Source of the DNA: Corticibacter populi
GTDB taxonomy: Bacteria > Pseudomonadota > Gammaproteobacteria > Burkholderiales > Burkholderiaceae_C
Assembly: GCF_004217315.1 (NCBI RefSeq)
Contig: NZ_SGWR01000001.1
Coordinates: 496,001 to 560,000, forward strand
DNA length: 64,000 nucleotides
Reading direction: 5' to 3'
In this document: piece after piece, positions 26,171 to 34,355 of the stretch
How positions within the stretch are numbered: the stretch's first letter is position 1
How the letters are laid out: each line of letters opens with the position of its first letter
Made by a program: the position numbers and the translations under genes
Notes under the pieces: model-generated
Database searches by the model: none
What the model saw: only the letters and a program-made list of their open reading frames with translations
What the model was told of the DNA's origin: nothing

Positions 26171-27184
26171 ATGCAACAGGAAGATCAACAGCAAGAGCCA
26201 GTGGTGGCGCAGCAAGCCATTGAAGACGAGGCGGCGCGCAAGGCTCAATCGGATGCAACAGTCGATCCGCTGCCTGAAGTGGATTTTTTGGAAGGCGCGG
26301 CGGCAGAACCTGCTGATGAGGCGCGTGATGCATCGTCCGAGGGACAGGCGAGCAAGCGCAGCGCTCTGGCTGGTCTGCCTTTCTCGCTCAAGAAGATGGT
26401 CATTGGCTCAGTCATTGCGATTGCTATCGCTGGTGGCGCATCGGCATGGCTGGCTCTGCGTGACCAGGGGCTTGCAGCCCCTCCTGTGGTGCCACAGCCT
26501 GAACTCGCCAGCAGTTTCGAGCCGCTTCCAGCTGACCTGGGCGTCGTCGGCGCAGGCGAGCTGGATCAGACCTTGGCTCTTGAAAGCCCCCCAGCCTCCT
26601 ATGAGGATGATGATGAGGCCCTGACCCACGACATTGGCGTCATCGACCATGTCGCTGCGGGAGATGCCCGCAGCGCAGGTTCATCGATCCCTGCATCCGC
26701 CCAGCAGCTGCAGGCGCTGGAGCAGCAGGTCATGGCATTGCAAAGTGCCCTGGCGCAGCAACAAAGCTGGAACGCAACGCTCGAAGCTGGACTTGTCAAA
26801 GCCGGTCTGCTTCGGCAAGAGGACGGCCAGGCCACGCTGGATGTTCAGCATTTCATCGCTTCGAGTTCATCAGCATCCGCAGCAGCGCCTGCTGCCAAGC
26901 GGGCCATCGTGAGCCGACCTGCCGCACCCAGGCAGCAGCCGCGCCGCGAGGCGGTCGCCAGGGCGCCGGAGCCTGCCGAGCCGCAAGTCAAGCTCGTCTC
27001 GATCGACATGTGGAACGGCCAGCCTTCGGTGGTGGTCGGCACCACCGATACGTCGCTCGGCTACCGCGTGCTGCAGGTCGGCGATTCGACGCGTGGCATC
27101 ACGCTGCAGTCGGCGGATCCCGTCACGCAGACCGCCGTGTTCCTGGTCGGCGGCAAGCCGCAGATCCTGCGCAAAGTGCAGTGA
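26171..27184 (+). CDS. Single-pass membrane protein, first gene of the transfer operon
   Basis: This is a 337-residue protein starting MQQEDQQQEPVVAQQAIEDE at ATG 26171, seven bases after GAGG. It has a cytoplasmic acidic N-terminus (about 75 residues), one membrane segment (MVIGSVIAIAIAGGASAWLA), and then a Pro/Ala-rich periplasmic linker with a Gln-rich coiled coil (LQALEQQVMALQSALAQQQS). A compact C-terminal beta domain follows (VKLVSIDMWNGQPSVVVGTT, ending AVFLVGGKPQILRKVQ). The layout and the end domain resemble PilP-type pilus scaffold proteins, but the family is not certain. As the first gene behind leader copy 2 it may be a structural part of the transfer channel. Confidence 0.7.
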   Translation: MQQEDQQQEPVVAQQAIEDEAARKAQSDATVDPLPEVDFLEGAAAEPADEARDASSEGQASKRSALAGLPFSLKKMVIGSVIAIAIAGGASAWLALRDQGLAAPPVVPQPELASSFEPLPADLGVVGAGELDQTLALESPPASYEDDDEALTHDIGVIDHVAAGDARSAGSSIPASAQQLQALEQQVMALQSALAQQQSWNATLEAGLVKAGLLRQEDGQATLDVQHFIASSSSASAAAPAAKRAIVSRPAAPRQQPRREAVARAPEPAEPQVKLVSIDMWNGQPSVVVGTTDTSLGYRVLQVGDSTRGITLQSADPVTQTAVFLVGGKPQILRKVQ

Positions 27185-27192
27185 GGCAGGCA

Positions 27193-27795
27193 ATGCGTTT
27201 GACCACAGAAATCCGCGCCGCCGTCCTGGTCGTGCTCTGGACCACCACCGCAGCCTGGTCGCAGCAGGTGGGCAACAAGCCCATCGCCGCCACCGAGATC
27301 GGGGCACGCCAACAGGCGGCCACGCAGGCCGGCGCCATCCAGCTCGACGACCTGGACCAGTTGCAGGCGCAGTTTTGGGGACTCTCGACCGACGAGATGC
27401 GCCGCGCCAAGCTGCTGATGCAGGGGCCGCGTGCCGCATTCTCGGTCGAGAACATCTCGCCGGTCGAGGTGCTGGGCATCCATGCGCGCAGCGCCGACGA
27501 GCGCCGCAAGTACGCCGAGAAGTTCGCCAAGGCGCTGCGCGAAGACGTCGAGCGATCGCTGGCCTGGGAACGCGAGTTCCAGGGCGCCATGCAGCGCCTC
27601 TATCCGAATTCCCCCATGGTCGATTTCTCGGCCATGCCCCCTGTCGAGGCGTCGACCACGGCGGCGGACATGCTCAATGTCCCGCGAGACAAGGTGATCG
27701 ACCCGCAGGCGCAGCGCGCACGCGTGCCTGTGCAGGCCTCGCAGGCCGATCGCAACGCCGGCCGGCGTGCCATTGAACAGCTGCAGCGGAGGTGA
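27193..27795 (+). CDS. ICE protein, PFL_4693/TIGR03759 family
   Basis: This is a 200-residue exported protein with an N-terminal signal segment (VLVVLWTTTAAWSQQ). It contains FWGLSTDEMRRAKLLMQGPR, LGIHARSADERRKYAEKFAK and FQGAMQRLYPNSP, the family pattern of the PFL_4693 conjugation proteins. These always lie at the start of the mating-pair gene block in PFGI-1 type ICEs, directly before a lytic transglycosylase, as here. The function is not known; a periplasmic accessory role is assumed. The ATG at 27193 is nine bases after the preceding stop, with AGG just upstream. Overall order supports operon membership. Confidence 0.85.
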   Translation: MRLTTEIRAAVLVVLWTTTAAWSQQVGNKPIAATEIGARQQAATQAGAIQLDDLDQLQAQFWGLSTDEMRRAKLLMQGPRAAFSVENISPVEVLGIHARSADERRKYAEKFAKALREDVERSLAWEREFQGAMQRLYPNSPMVDFSAMPPVEASTTAADMLNVPRDKVIDPQAQRARVPVQASQADRNAGRRAIEQLQRR

Positions 27796-27799
27796 GTGG

Positions 27800-28504
27800 A
27801 TGCAGCGGCGCAACTTGCTCATTGCAACAGCGGTCATGCTCTCCGGTGGCTGGTCCAGTGTGAGCGCAAGCTCGCCAGTCGGCCAGACCCGCATGATCCT
27901 GCCGCAGGGCACCTACAAGCGCATCGTGCCGCTGGGTCAGTCTGCAGCTGCGCCCGCGTCAACACCTGTCCGCGCCCATCCGACCAGGCCGCAGCCTGCC
28001 GCAGGCCAGGTGCCCTGGGCCTACGCCCAGGTCGCCGCCGAACATGGCCTGCCGGCCTGGGCGCTGTATGGCGTGGCACTGCAAGAGAGCCGCATGAAGT
28101 TTGGCGAGCGGGTGCTGCCATTCCCCTGGACGCTGTGCGTGCGCGGCCGTGGCGAGCGATACCGCTCGCACGCAGCAGCCCTTGATGCGCTACAGCGTCA
28201 CATTCGCACGGGCATCACCAATGTCGATTGCGGCTCCATGCAGGTCAACTGGCATTGGCATGGTGCCAAATTCGCATCCAAGTCGGACGCGCTCGATCAC
28301 TGGACGAACCTGCGCGTGGGCGCCTCGATCCTGCAAGGCCTCTACCAGGCGCGCCGCGACTGGCTGACGGCCTTCAAGCTCTATCACATCGGCTCCGAGC
28401 GCCCGGACAACCGTGAGAGGGGCAACCGCTATGCCCGTTCAGTGGTGCGCCAGATCGCCCTGCAGGGCGTCGATACCCGCCAGCTGCTGGGAGTGACCGC
28501 ATGA
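27800..28504 (+). CDS. Lytic transglycosylase of the transfer operon (PFL_4694-type)
   Basis: This is a 234-residue periplasmic enzyme that opens the peptidoglycan for the conjugation machine. A signal peptide (LLIATAVMLSGGWSSVSAS) is followed by a Pro-rich linker and an SLT-type domain. That domain has the catalytic Glu in ALYGVALQESRMKFGERVL (residues about 92-110), CGSMQVNWHWHGAKF and LRVGASILQGLYQARRDWLT. The Q-V-N-W motif is the family variant of GLMQ. It is translated together with the next gene (ATGA overlap). Two more transglycosylase-like genes are found at 47.8 and 48.7 kb. Confidence 0.88.
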   Translation: MQRRNLLIATAVMLSGGWSSVSASSPVGQTRMILPQGTYKRIVPLGQSAAAPASTPVRAHPTRPQPAAGQVPWAYAQVAAEHGLPAWALYGVALQESRMKFGERVLPFPWTLCVRGRGERYRSHAAALDALQRHIRTGITNVDCGSMQVNWHWHGAKFASKSDALDHWTNLRVGASILQGLYQARRDWLTAFKLYHIGSERPDNRERGNRYARSVVRQIALQGVDTRQLLGVTA

Positions 28505-29025
28505 GCTGGTACGTCGCCCTCCCCCTGGTCTTTTTCCTCTCCATGCCCAGCCATGCCCAACAGGCTGTGCTGACGCAGCTGCATGACAGCGGCCGCACTG
28601 TGCCACTGGAGCCGTACATGGCCTACATGGTGGCCGGCGATGACCAGGACGGCGTGCTGCCAGGCCTGCGGTTCCCACTGGTCACGGCCCTGCATCGTGG
28701 TGTGCTGCCGCAGGATGGCCTGCAGGTGTTCGATGCGCAGTGGATGACGCAGGACGTGTTCCTGATCGGCACCGACGAGGATTCGCTGCTCTGGCTGCGC
28801 TACAACAAGCAGCGCCTGGAGCAGCTGGGCGCCTGGGGCGTGGTGGTCGCCTCGCAGGACGAGCCCGCCTTCAAGGTTGCGCAGGCTGAGGCGGCGCCGC
28901 TGGCATTGGCGCCGGCGACCAGCCGCTGGCTGGAGCAGCAGCTGCTGCGTGCGGGCAGCAGCGTCTATCCGGTGCTGCTGCGCCGTGATGGCACGGTGCA
29001 GCAGATCCTGAAGGGCCTGCCATGA
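28501..29025 (+). CDS. ICE protein, PFL_4695/TIGR03765 family
   Basis: This is a 174-residue exported protein with a signal peptide (PLVFFLSMPSHAQQ). The motif VFLIGTDEDSLLWLRYNKQR and the C-terminal YPVLLRRDGTVQQILKGLP are typical of the family that stands between the transglycosylase and TraD in PFGI-1 type elements. The gene overlaps its neighbours on both sides by four bases, so its amount is tied to that of TraD. Its function is unknown. The family is about 170 residues long, so this copy is complete. Confidence 0.87.
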   Translation: MSWYVALPLVFFLSMPSHAQQAVLTQLHDSGRTVPLEPYMAYMVAGDDQDGVLPGLRFPLVTALHRGVLPQDGLQVFDAQWMTQDVFLIGTDEDSLLWLRYNKQRLEQLGAWGVVVASQDEPAFKVAQAEAAPLALAPATSRWLEQQLLRAGSSVYPVLLRRDGTVQQILKGLP

Positions 29026-31238
29026 GGTCGGAAACCGGACTCGAGGCCCTGCTGCGCCCACCGGTCGAGTGGTATTCGGCCTTCGTGCTGCTGGTGGTTG
29101 CGGCCATCGCGGTGCTGACGCCCTGGGCGCTGATGATGCCCTGGCACATGGCCCTGGTGGTTGCGGCCATTGCCGGCTACGCCGGCTGGACGCGGCTGCG
29201 CGAAGGCCTGCGCATCGTGCGCTACCACCACAACCTCAAGTATTACCCGGTCACGCGCATCGCTCCGCACAAGATTCCGGTCGGGCCCGGCGAGTTCTAT
29301 CTCGGCGAGGGTTTTGCCTGGACACAGCAGCACACGCAGCGCGTGCATGAAGCGCGCCGACCCGATGCAAAGCCCTATGTCACGCAGAGTGCCCGCGAGA
29401 TTGCGCTGCGCAATTGGGGAGCCAAGGTGCAAGAGGGCAACTCGCGGTTGCTCAAGCGCCTCACCGGCTTCGACCATTGGCTCAACCCGTTCAAGCCCTA
29501 CCCCGATCTGGGTGGCTCGCCGGTACTGCACGGCGTCGGCTCCATCGATGAGCGGCCGGTCAAGATGCGCCAGAGCAGCCGCAACGGCCACATGGTGGTG
29601 ATGGGCACGACCCGCGTGGGCAAGACGCGCCTCTTGGAGATGCTCGCCACGCAGGATATCCACGCCGGCCACGTCGTGATCATCATCGACCCCAAGGGCG
29701 ACGCGGACCTGATGCTGCGCGTGCAGGCCGAAGCCCGACGCGCTGGCCGGCTAGAGCAGCTCTATCTGTTCCACCTCGGCTACCCGGAAATCTCCGCCCG
29801 CTACAACGGCATCGGCAGTTTCAGCCGGATCACGGAAGTCGCCACGCGCGCCACCAACGCCCTGCCCTCATCTGGCAACAGCGCGGCATTCAAGGAGTTC
29901 AGCTGGCGGTTCACCAACATCGTCGCGCAGGCGCAGGTGGCCCTCGGGCGCATTCCGACCTACGAAACCCTGCTGCACGATGTCACCGGCATTGAGCCGC
30001 TGTTCCTGGAGTACGTGACCTGGTACTACGCGAATCAGGCCATCAACCACCAGCGATTTGTGGACTTCAAGGACAAGATTGAAGTGCTCAAGGCCTTGGC
30101 CGAGTCCAAGAAGCTGCAAGGTGTCGATAAAACACTGCAGAACCGGGCGCCAGAAGTGATTGCCATGGCGGTCTGGATCCGGGAATCCAAGGCTACCGAC
30201 AACGTGCTGCTGGGTCTGCTGGGCGCTGTTTCGTATGACCGCTCTTTCTACGAAAAGATCATCGCCTCGCTCGGTCCTTTCCTCGAAAAGCTGATCTCCG
30301 GCCAGGTGGGCAAGCTCATCAGCCCGGACTACCTCGATCCCGATGACGACAGGCCCATCTTCGACTGGATGACGGTGATGCGCCAGGGTGGCATCGTTTA
30401 TGCGGGCCTGGATGCGCTCTCCGATTCCGTTGTCTCGGCTGCCGTTGGCAACTCGATGCTCTCGGACCTGGTGAGCGTGGGCGGCAAGCTCTACAAGACC
30501 GGGCTCGACCCGCACCATCCGGAGGGCAAGATTTCCCTGCCGAAGGTGTGCTGCCACTTCGATGAAGTCAACGAGATCGCCGGGCCCGAATTCGTGCCGA
30601 TGGTCAACAAGCTCGGCGGCAGCGGGTTCCAGATCACCGCCTACACGCAGTCGTTCTTCGACATCGAGTCCAAGGTGGGCGACAAGGCGAAGGCCGGACA
30701 GATCTTCGACAACTTCAACCATGTGGTGATGCTGCGTGTGCGCTCGATCACCACGGCGAACCTGGTGGCCGAGCAGATGCCCGAGGTGGACGTGGTGCAT
30801 CTGACACCGGTCTCGGGCGTGACCGATTCGGCCGCACAGGGCGGCGCCGACTTCACGTCCCGCAACGACGACATCCTGACCTCCGTCAAGATGCCCATGA
30901 TTGCGGCCTCGGACATTCTCAAGCTGCCCCAGGGCCAGGCGATTGCGCTGCTCGAAGGCAACCGCGCCTACAAGATCCGCATCCCGCTTGCGGACACCAC
31001 GAATGACCCATTCGTGCCCGAGTCCCTCAAGAAGGTAGCGCAGGACATGAAGCGGCGCTACCGCACCTCGGAGAGCTGGGCAGCCGAGACCGACTGGCTG
31101 GGAGGCCAGCCAGTCGGACCGGGCCTCATCGATGACACGCTCGCAGAGGAAACCGAGACGGCCGCAGATGCTGATGATGCGGCCGCACATGGCAGCGACA
31201 CCGCTGTCGTCACGACGATCGATCAGAGGGGTGCGTGA
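29022..31238 (+). CDS. traD: Type IV coupling protein TraD (SXT/PFGI-1 type)
   Basis: TraD brings the relaxase-DNA complex to the secretion channel. The 738-residue protein has two N-terminal membrane segments (about residues 21-60), then the Walker A motif MGTTRVGKTRLLEML near residue 195, DPKGDADLMLRVQAEARRAG and the Walker B region KVCCHFDEVNEIAGPEFVPM near residue 510. It ends with an acidic tail (TLAEETETAADADDAAAHG). Length and motifs fit the SXT TraD family of ICEs. It is co-translated with the PFL_4695 gene upstream (ATGA overlap) and the PFL_4697 gene downstream (TGATG). Confidence 0.94.
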   Translation: MRSETGLEALLRPPVEWYSAFVLLVVAAIAVLTPWALMMPWHMALVVAAIAGYAGWTRLREGLRIVRYHHNLKYYPVTRIAPHKIPVGPGEFYLGEGFAWTQQHTQRVHEARRPDAKPYVTQSAREIALRNWGAKVQEGNSRLLKRLTGFDHWLNPFKPYPDLGGSPVLHGVGSIDERPVKMRQSSRNGHMVVMGTTRVGKTRLLEMLATQDIHAGHVVIIIDPKGDADLMLRVQAEARRAGRLEQLYLFHLGYPEISARYNGIGSFSRITEVATRATNALPSSGNSAAFKEFSWRFTNIVAQAQVALGRIPTYETLLHDVTGIEPLFLEYVTWYYANQAINHQRFVDFKDKIEVLKALAESKKLQGVDKTLQNRAPEVIAMAVWIRESKATDNVLLGLLGAVSYDRSFYEKIIASLGPFLEKLISGQVGKLISPDYLDPDDDRPIFDWMTVMRQGGIVYAGLDALSDSVVSAAVGNSMLSDLVSVGGKLYKTGLDPHHPEGKISLPKVCCHFDEVNEIAGPEFVPMVNKLGGSGFQITAYTQSFFDIESKVGDKAKAGQIFDNFNHVVMLRVRSITTANLVAEQMPEVDVVHLTPVSGVTDSAAQGGADFTSRNDDILTSVKMPMIAASDILKLPQGQAIALLEGNRAYKIRIPLADTTNDPFVPESLKKVAQDMKRRYRTSESWAAETDWLGGQPVGPGLIDDTLAEETETAADADDAAAHGSDTAVVTTIDQRGA

Positions 31239-32011
31239 TGGCCATGGCAGCAGCACAGTCCCGCCCCATCCAGCCGCAAAGCCGTGGCCCGATCAGCATC
31301 GTGCTGGAGATCGCCATGGGCCTGGTCTTCATGTCGCTGTTCTCGATCTTCGTGGGCACGATCATCGAGATTGCCGGCTCCTACACATTCTGGAAGGCCG
31401 AGGGCCTGGGACATGCCCAGCGCATCGTCCAGCAGGATCTGCACTACATCGAGCAGGCTCCGCGCAGCATCCTGGTGCGCGATACCGTGTCCTTCTCCAA
31501 GCGGCTCATCGAGCGAGTGCGCTTTCCCTACGAGCGCCTGGGCATCCTGCGCTGGTACCAAAGCAGCCACAGCACCACGGGTGTCGGCGATCTGCTGCAG
31601 GGCCAGTCCAGCGGAACCCGCCAGGTGCGTGCCGGCGTCGATCGTGCGAGCGCCACGGCCAGCCGCATGTTTGCGCACATTGCGGTCACCAGCATGTATG
31701 TGGCCCAGGACGTGTTCCTGCGGCTTGCCATCGCGGTCTTCGCGCTGCCGGCATTCGCCCTGGCCTGCCTGGTGGGCGTGGTCGACGGCATGGTCAAGCG
31801 CGACCTGCGCCGCTGGCAGGGCGGACGCGAGTCCAGTTTCGTCTACCACCACGCCAAACGCTACACCAAATGGGCGCTCACCGCCGGCTTTGGCTTCTAC
31901 CTGACGTGGCCCTTCGGCGGCATCAACCCGACCTGGATGGTCCTCATCTTCACCGTGCTGGTGGCGTTCACCCTCAGCGTCACGGTGGCCAGTTTCAAGA
32001 AATACGTCTGA
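31238..32011 (+). CDS. ICE membrane protein, PFL_4697/TIGR03747 family
   Basis: This is a 257-residue inner-membrane protein with an N-terminal segment (ISIVLEIAMGLVFMSLFSIF) and a further pair near residues 155-180 and at the C-terminus. The motif ESSFVYHHAKRYTKWALTAG is diagnostic of the PFL_4697 family. The ATG at 31238 overlaps the TraD stop as TGATG and follows GAGGGG; an in-frame GTG lies one codon earlier. It always follows traD in this group of ICEs. A role in the coupling complex is suggested by this position only. Confidence 0.86.
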   Translation: MAMAAAQSRPIQPQSRGPISIVLEIAMGLVFMSLFSIFVGTIIEIAGSYTFWKAEGLGHAQRIVQQDLHYIEQAPRSILVRDTVSFSKRLIERVRFPYERLGILRWYQSSHSTTGVGDLLQGQSSGTRQVRAGVDRASATASRMFAHIAVTSMYVAQDVFLRLAIAVFALPAFALACLVGVVDGMVKRDLRRWQGGRESSFVYHHAKRYTKWALTAGFGFYLTWPFGGINPTWMVLIFTVLVAFTLSVTVASFKKYV

Positions 32012-32046
32012 TCTTTGTACGTCTGATCTTTTGCAGGAGAGAACGC

Positions 32047-32373
32047 ATGCATGCATACCCATCCCGACAACTCAATGGCCGCGCCTGGCTGGCTGCGCTG
32101 CTGGTGGCCGCAGCTGGCCTGGCAACGCCCGCGTTCGCTGACAACCTGGACGCCGAGCGCGAGCGTCTGGCCGTCATTGATGGCGAAATCACCATGCTCA
32201 AGCAGCTGGTGGCCAAGGCGCAGGCCTCGGCGCCAAGCGGACAGCGCGTCAAGTTCCACTACGAGTGGCTGATCGCCGACTTGGAGCAGATGCAGCAAGG
32301 CATCCGCGACCACCTCAACTCGCCCAGGCAGCCGCGTCCGGTGCCGGCGTTGCATGGCGACTACCGCCAGTGA
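32047..32373 (+). CDS. RAQPRD-family ICE protein (TIGR01690)
   Basis: This is a 108-residue exported protein with a signal peptide (LAALLVAAAGLATPAFA). The mature part has the family pattern ERERLAVIDGEITMLKQLVA, KFHYEWLIADLEQMQQGIRDH and the proline-rich end LNSPRQPRPVPALHGDYRQ. The start ATG at 32047 has a strong AGGAG ribosome site. A direct repeat (GTACGTCTGATCTTTT-like) stands just before it. The protein is found only in this kind of ICE; its molecular function is unknown. Confidence 0.87.
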   Translation: MHAYPSRQLNGRAWLAALLVAAAGLATPAFADNLDAERERLAVIDGEITMLKQLVAKAQASAPSGQRVKFHYEWLIADLEQMQQGIRDHLNSPRQPRPVPALHGDYRQ

Positions 32374-32423
32374 TCGCACCCACCGATCGCACCCACCGAT
32401 CGCCCACACCAATCGCCCCACTC
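32374..32423 (+). repeat. Three imperfect 13-bp tandem repeats (GATCGCACCCACC)
   Basis: Three imperfect units fill the gap before the PFL_4701 gene, which therefore lacks a normal ribosome site. Confidence 0.6.
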
Positions 32424-32654
32424 ATGAGCACGAACACCCTCTTCTCTGATGGCTCCGGCGTTGATGCCTCCGTGCTGGCCGTCACCCTGCAGTCCATCGG
32501 CTCGGTCGTCGCCATCATGGTTTTTGCCTGGATCGTGGGCCGCGTCCTGCAGGCCTACCAGAGCGAGCAGCTCAAGGCAGGAGAAGCCATCTGGCAATGC
32601 GTCAAGGCGGTGGTGGTGTTGATGTTCGTACTGACCGCGATTTTTGTCGTCTGA
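32424..32654 (+). CDS. ICE membrane protein, PFL_4701/TIGR03758 family
   Basis: This is a 76-residue protein with two membrane segments (LQSIGSVVAIMVFAWIVGRV and VKAVVVLMFVLTAIFVV) separated by LQAYQSEQLKAGEAIWQC. Size and layout fit the PFL_4701 family, always located directly before the pilin-like PFL_4702. The start at 32424 has no evident ribosome site; a longer open frame continues upstream into the preceding gene. It may be a small partner of the pilin or an inner-membrane component. Confidence 0.8.
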   Translation: MSTNTLFSDGSGVDASVLAVTLQSIGSVVAIMVFAWIVGRVLQAYQSEQLKAGEAIWQCVKAVVVLMFVLTAIFVV

Positions 32655-32703
32655 AACCGCGTTTTCTTCCCTCTTTCAACTCACTCTTTCAGGAGAAATC
32701 ACC

Positions 32704-33099
32704 ATGTCCCCATCTTCTCGACTCCTCGCCACTGCGATGGCCAACCCGCGCACCGCGCTCATGCTGCTGGCCGTGCTGGGCGCGGCACTCGGGTGGAGCG
32801 ATGCCCATGCAGCCTTGCCGACCGTCGACCTGCCGGAAGGCATCGACGGCCAGCAGGTCTCCCAGGGGGATTGGCTGGGAGCCATGGGCGGCTACTTCAA
32901 GAAGGGTGTCACGATTCTCGGATTGATCATGGCAGCATGGGGCTTCTTGATGGTCGTCTCCGGAGCGTTCACGAAGTGGCGAGCCTACTCGAAGGGCCAG
33001 GCCGAGTTTGCCGACCTCAAGGAGTACATGATCACCGGCGCAATCTTCACGGTCTTCCTGATCCTGATGGTTACCTACGCCTTCGAGGTCTTCAGCTGA
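32704..33099 (+). CDS. Pilin-like ICE membrane protein, PFL_4702/TIGR03745 family
   Basis: This 131-residue precursor has a long signal (LMLLAVLGAALGWSDAHA) and two membrane segments (GVTILGLIMAAWGFLMVVSG and MITGAIFTVFLILMVTYAFE) with KWRAYSKGQAEFADLKEY between. The two-helix layout is the same as that of VirB2/TraA/TrbC pilins, so this is the best candidate for the conjugative pilin of the type G apparatus. AGGAG stands eight bases before the ATG at 32704. The family call is secure; the pilin role is inference. Confidence 0.86.
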   Translation: MSPSSRLLATAMANPRTALMLLAVLGAALGWSDAHAALPTVDLPEGIDGQQVSQGDWLGAMGGYFKKGVTILGLIMAAWGFLMVVSGAFTKWRAYSKGQAEFADLKEYMITGAIFTVFLILMVTYAFEVFS

Positions 33100-33111
33100 T
33101 CGGATCAGGCC

Positions 33112-33597
33112 ATGCAGCACAAGGCAGTGATCACCGACCTGGTCAACAGCGAGCCCAACGTGTTCCAGGGCATGAACGTCACGGAAGCGGCGTTCATCGG
33201 TGGGATCTCGATGGTGGTTTTCCTCGTCGCGGGAGGCGCGGTTTTCGCAGCGACTGGCCTCTGGCAGGCCATCCTGCTGCTGGCGGTGTTCGGGCCGCTG
33301 GTGGTGCTGTACCTGGCGAGCGCGCAGCTGGCGGTGATCAAGCGCGGCAGGCCCGATGGCTACTACGGCCAGGCCATCCACCGCTGGCTGGCAGCGCGCA
33401 ATGTCGTCACCGACAAATCGATCTCGCGCAGCGGCGGCTGGGATATCGGACGGCGCATCCTCGGTTTCGAGAGTCCCTTCCACATGCCGTTCAGCTCCGG
33501 CCTCCCCTCGGCAGCCACTTCCCGCAAGCAGGCGCGTCCGGTTGCCCGGCGAGCCCCTTTCAAACAGACAGCCCGCACAACCCGCACTGAACCATGA
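33112..33597 (+). CDS. TraL-like ICE membrane protein (TIGR03750)
   Basis: This is a 161-residue protein with two adjacent membrane segments (ISMVVFLVAGGAVFAATGLW and ILLLAVFGPLVVLYLASAQL) and a basic C-terminus (KRGRPDGYYGQAIHRWLAAR). It is the counterpart of TraL/VirB3 in the type G mating apparatus. The C-terminal 40 residues are Arg/Thr-rich and poorly ordered. The gene starts 12 bases after PFL_4702 and overlaps the VirB8-like gene by four bases. Confidence 0.86.
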   Translation: MQHKAVITDLVNSEPNVFQGMNVTEAAFIGGISMVVFLVAGGAVFAATGLWQAILLLAVFGPLVVLYLASAQLAVIKRGRPDGYYGQAIHRWLAARNVVTDKSISRSGGWDIGRRILGFESPFHMPFSSGLPSAATSRKQARPVARRAPFKQTARTTRTEP

Positions 33598-34355
33598 GTT
33601 ACATCGACGCGCTCGAAACCGAGCGCAAGAAATCCGCGCAGCTGGTCAAGATCATGGCCTGTGGCGCATTGCTGGGCCTGGCGGCGATGTACCTGCTGTA
33701 CGCATCGCCCAAGCACGTCACGGTTCATCTGGCGCCGGACGTGCGCGCCGGCGACAGCGTCGACATCAGGGACGGCCATTCGCCGGTGCCCAGCAGCAAT
33801 GTCTATTCGTTTGGGTACTACATCTGGCAGCAGGTCAACCGCTGGCAGGCCGATGGCAGCAAGGACTATCCGGCGCAGGTCTTTGCATTGCAGGCCTACC
33901 TGACGCCGCGCTGCCGCGCCCAGCTGGTCGCCGACATGGAAACACGTGGCAAGCGCGGCGAGCTGCGCCAGCGCACGCGCCTGGTCACCGAGATCCCCGG
34001 TTTTGGCTTCGCCGAAAACCGCGTCATCAGCGAAGGCGGTTCGAGCTGGCAGGTGCTGCTGGACATGCAGCTGATCGAAGAGTTCCGCGGCCACTCGCTC
34101 AAGGACGTGTTCATCCGCTACCCGCTGCGGGTCGTGCGCTATGACGTCGACCGACAACGCAACCCCTGGGGCCTGGCTTTGGACTGCTTTGGCGCCGCTA
34201 CCCCAGCGCGCATCAATGCCGCTGATGTAGCAGCAGGCAAACCCCAGCAGGCACCCACCAGCATTGCGCCGATGACGCTGCCGCGCACCACCAATCAGTC
34301 CGTTGACCCGCTCGCCGATGCCGCACGCGGCCCCGCTGCCAGGAGCAATCCATGA
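33594..34355 (+). CDS. VirB8/TraE-like protein, PFL_4703/TIGR03746 family
   Basis: This is a 253-residue bitopic inner-membrane protein with one N-terminal segment (MACGALLGLAAMYLLYA), then a periplasmic domain with YIWQQVNRWQADGSKDYPAQ, FALQAYLTPRCRAQLVADME and IRYPLRVVRYDVDRQRNPWG. It is the VirB8/TraE-type assembly factor of the channel. The C-terminus is a Pro/Thr-rich tail. It overlaps both neighbouring genes by four bases, giving tight stoichiometry with TraL- and TraK-like proteins. Confidence 0.88.
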   Translation: MSYIDALETERKKSAQLVKIMACGALLGLAAMYLLYASPKHVTVHLAPDVRAGDSVDIRDGHSPVPSSNVYSFGYYIWQQVNRWQADGSKDYPAQVFALQAYLTPRCRAQLVADMETRGKRGELRQRTRLVTEIPGFGFAENRVISEGGSSWQVLLDMQLIEEFRGHSLKDVFIRYPLRVVRYDVDRQRNPWGLALDCFGAATPARINAADVAAGKPQQAPTSIAPMTLPRTTNQSVDPLADAARGPAARSNP

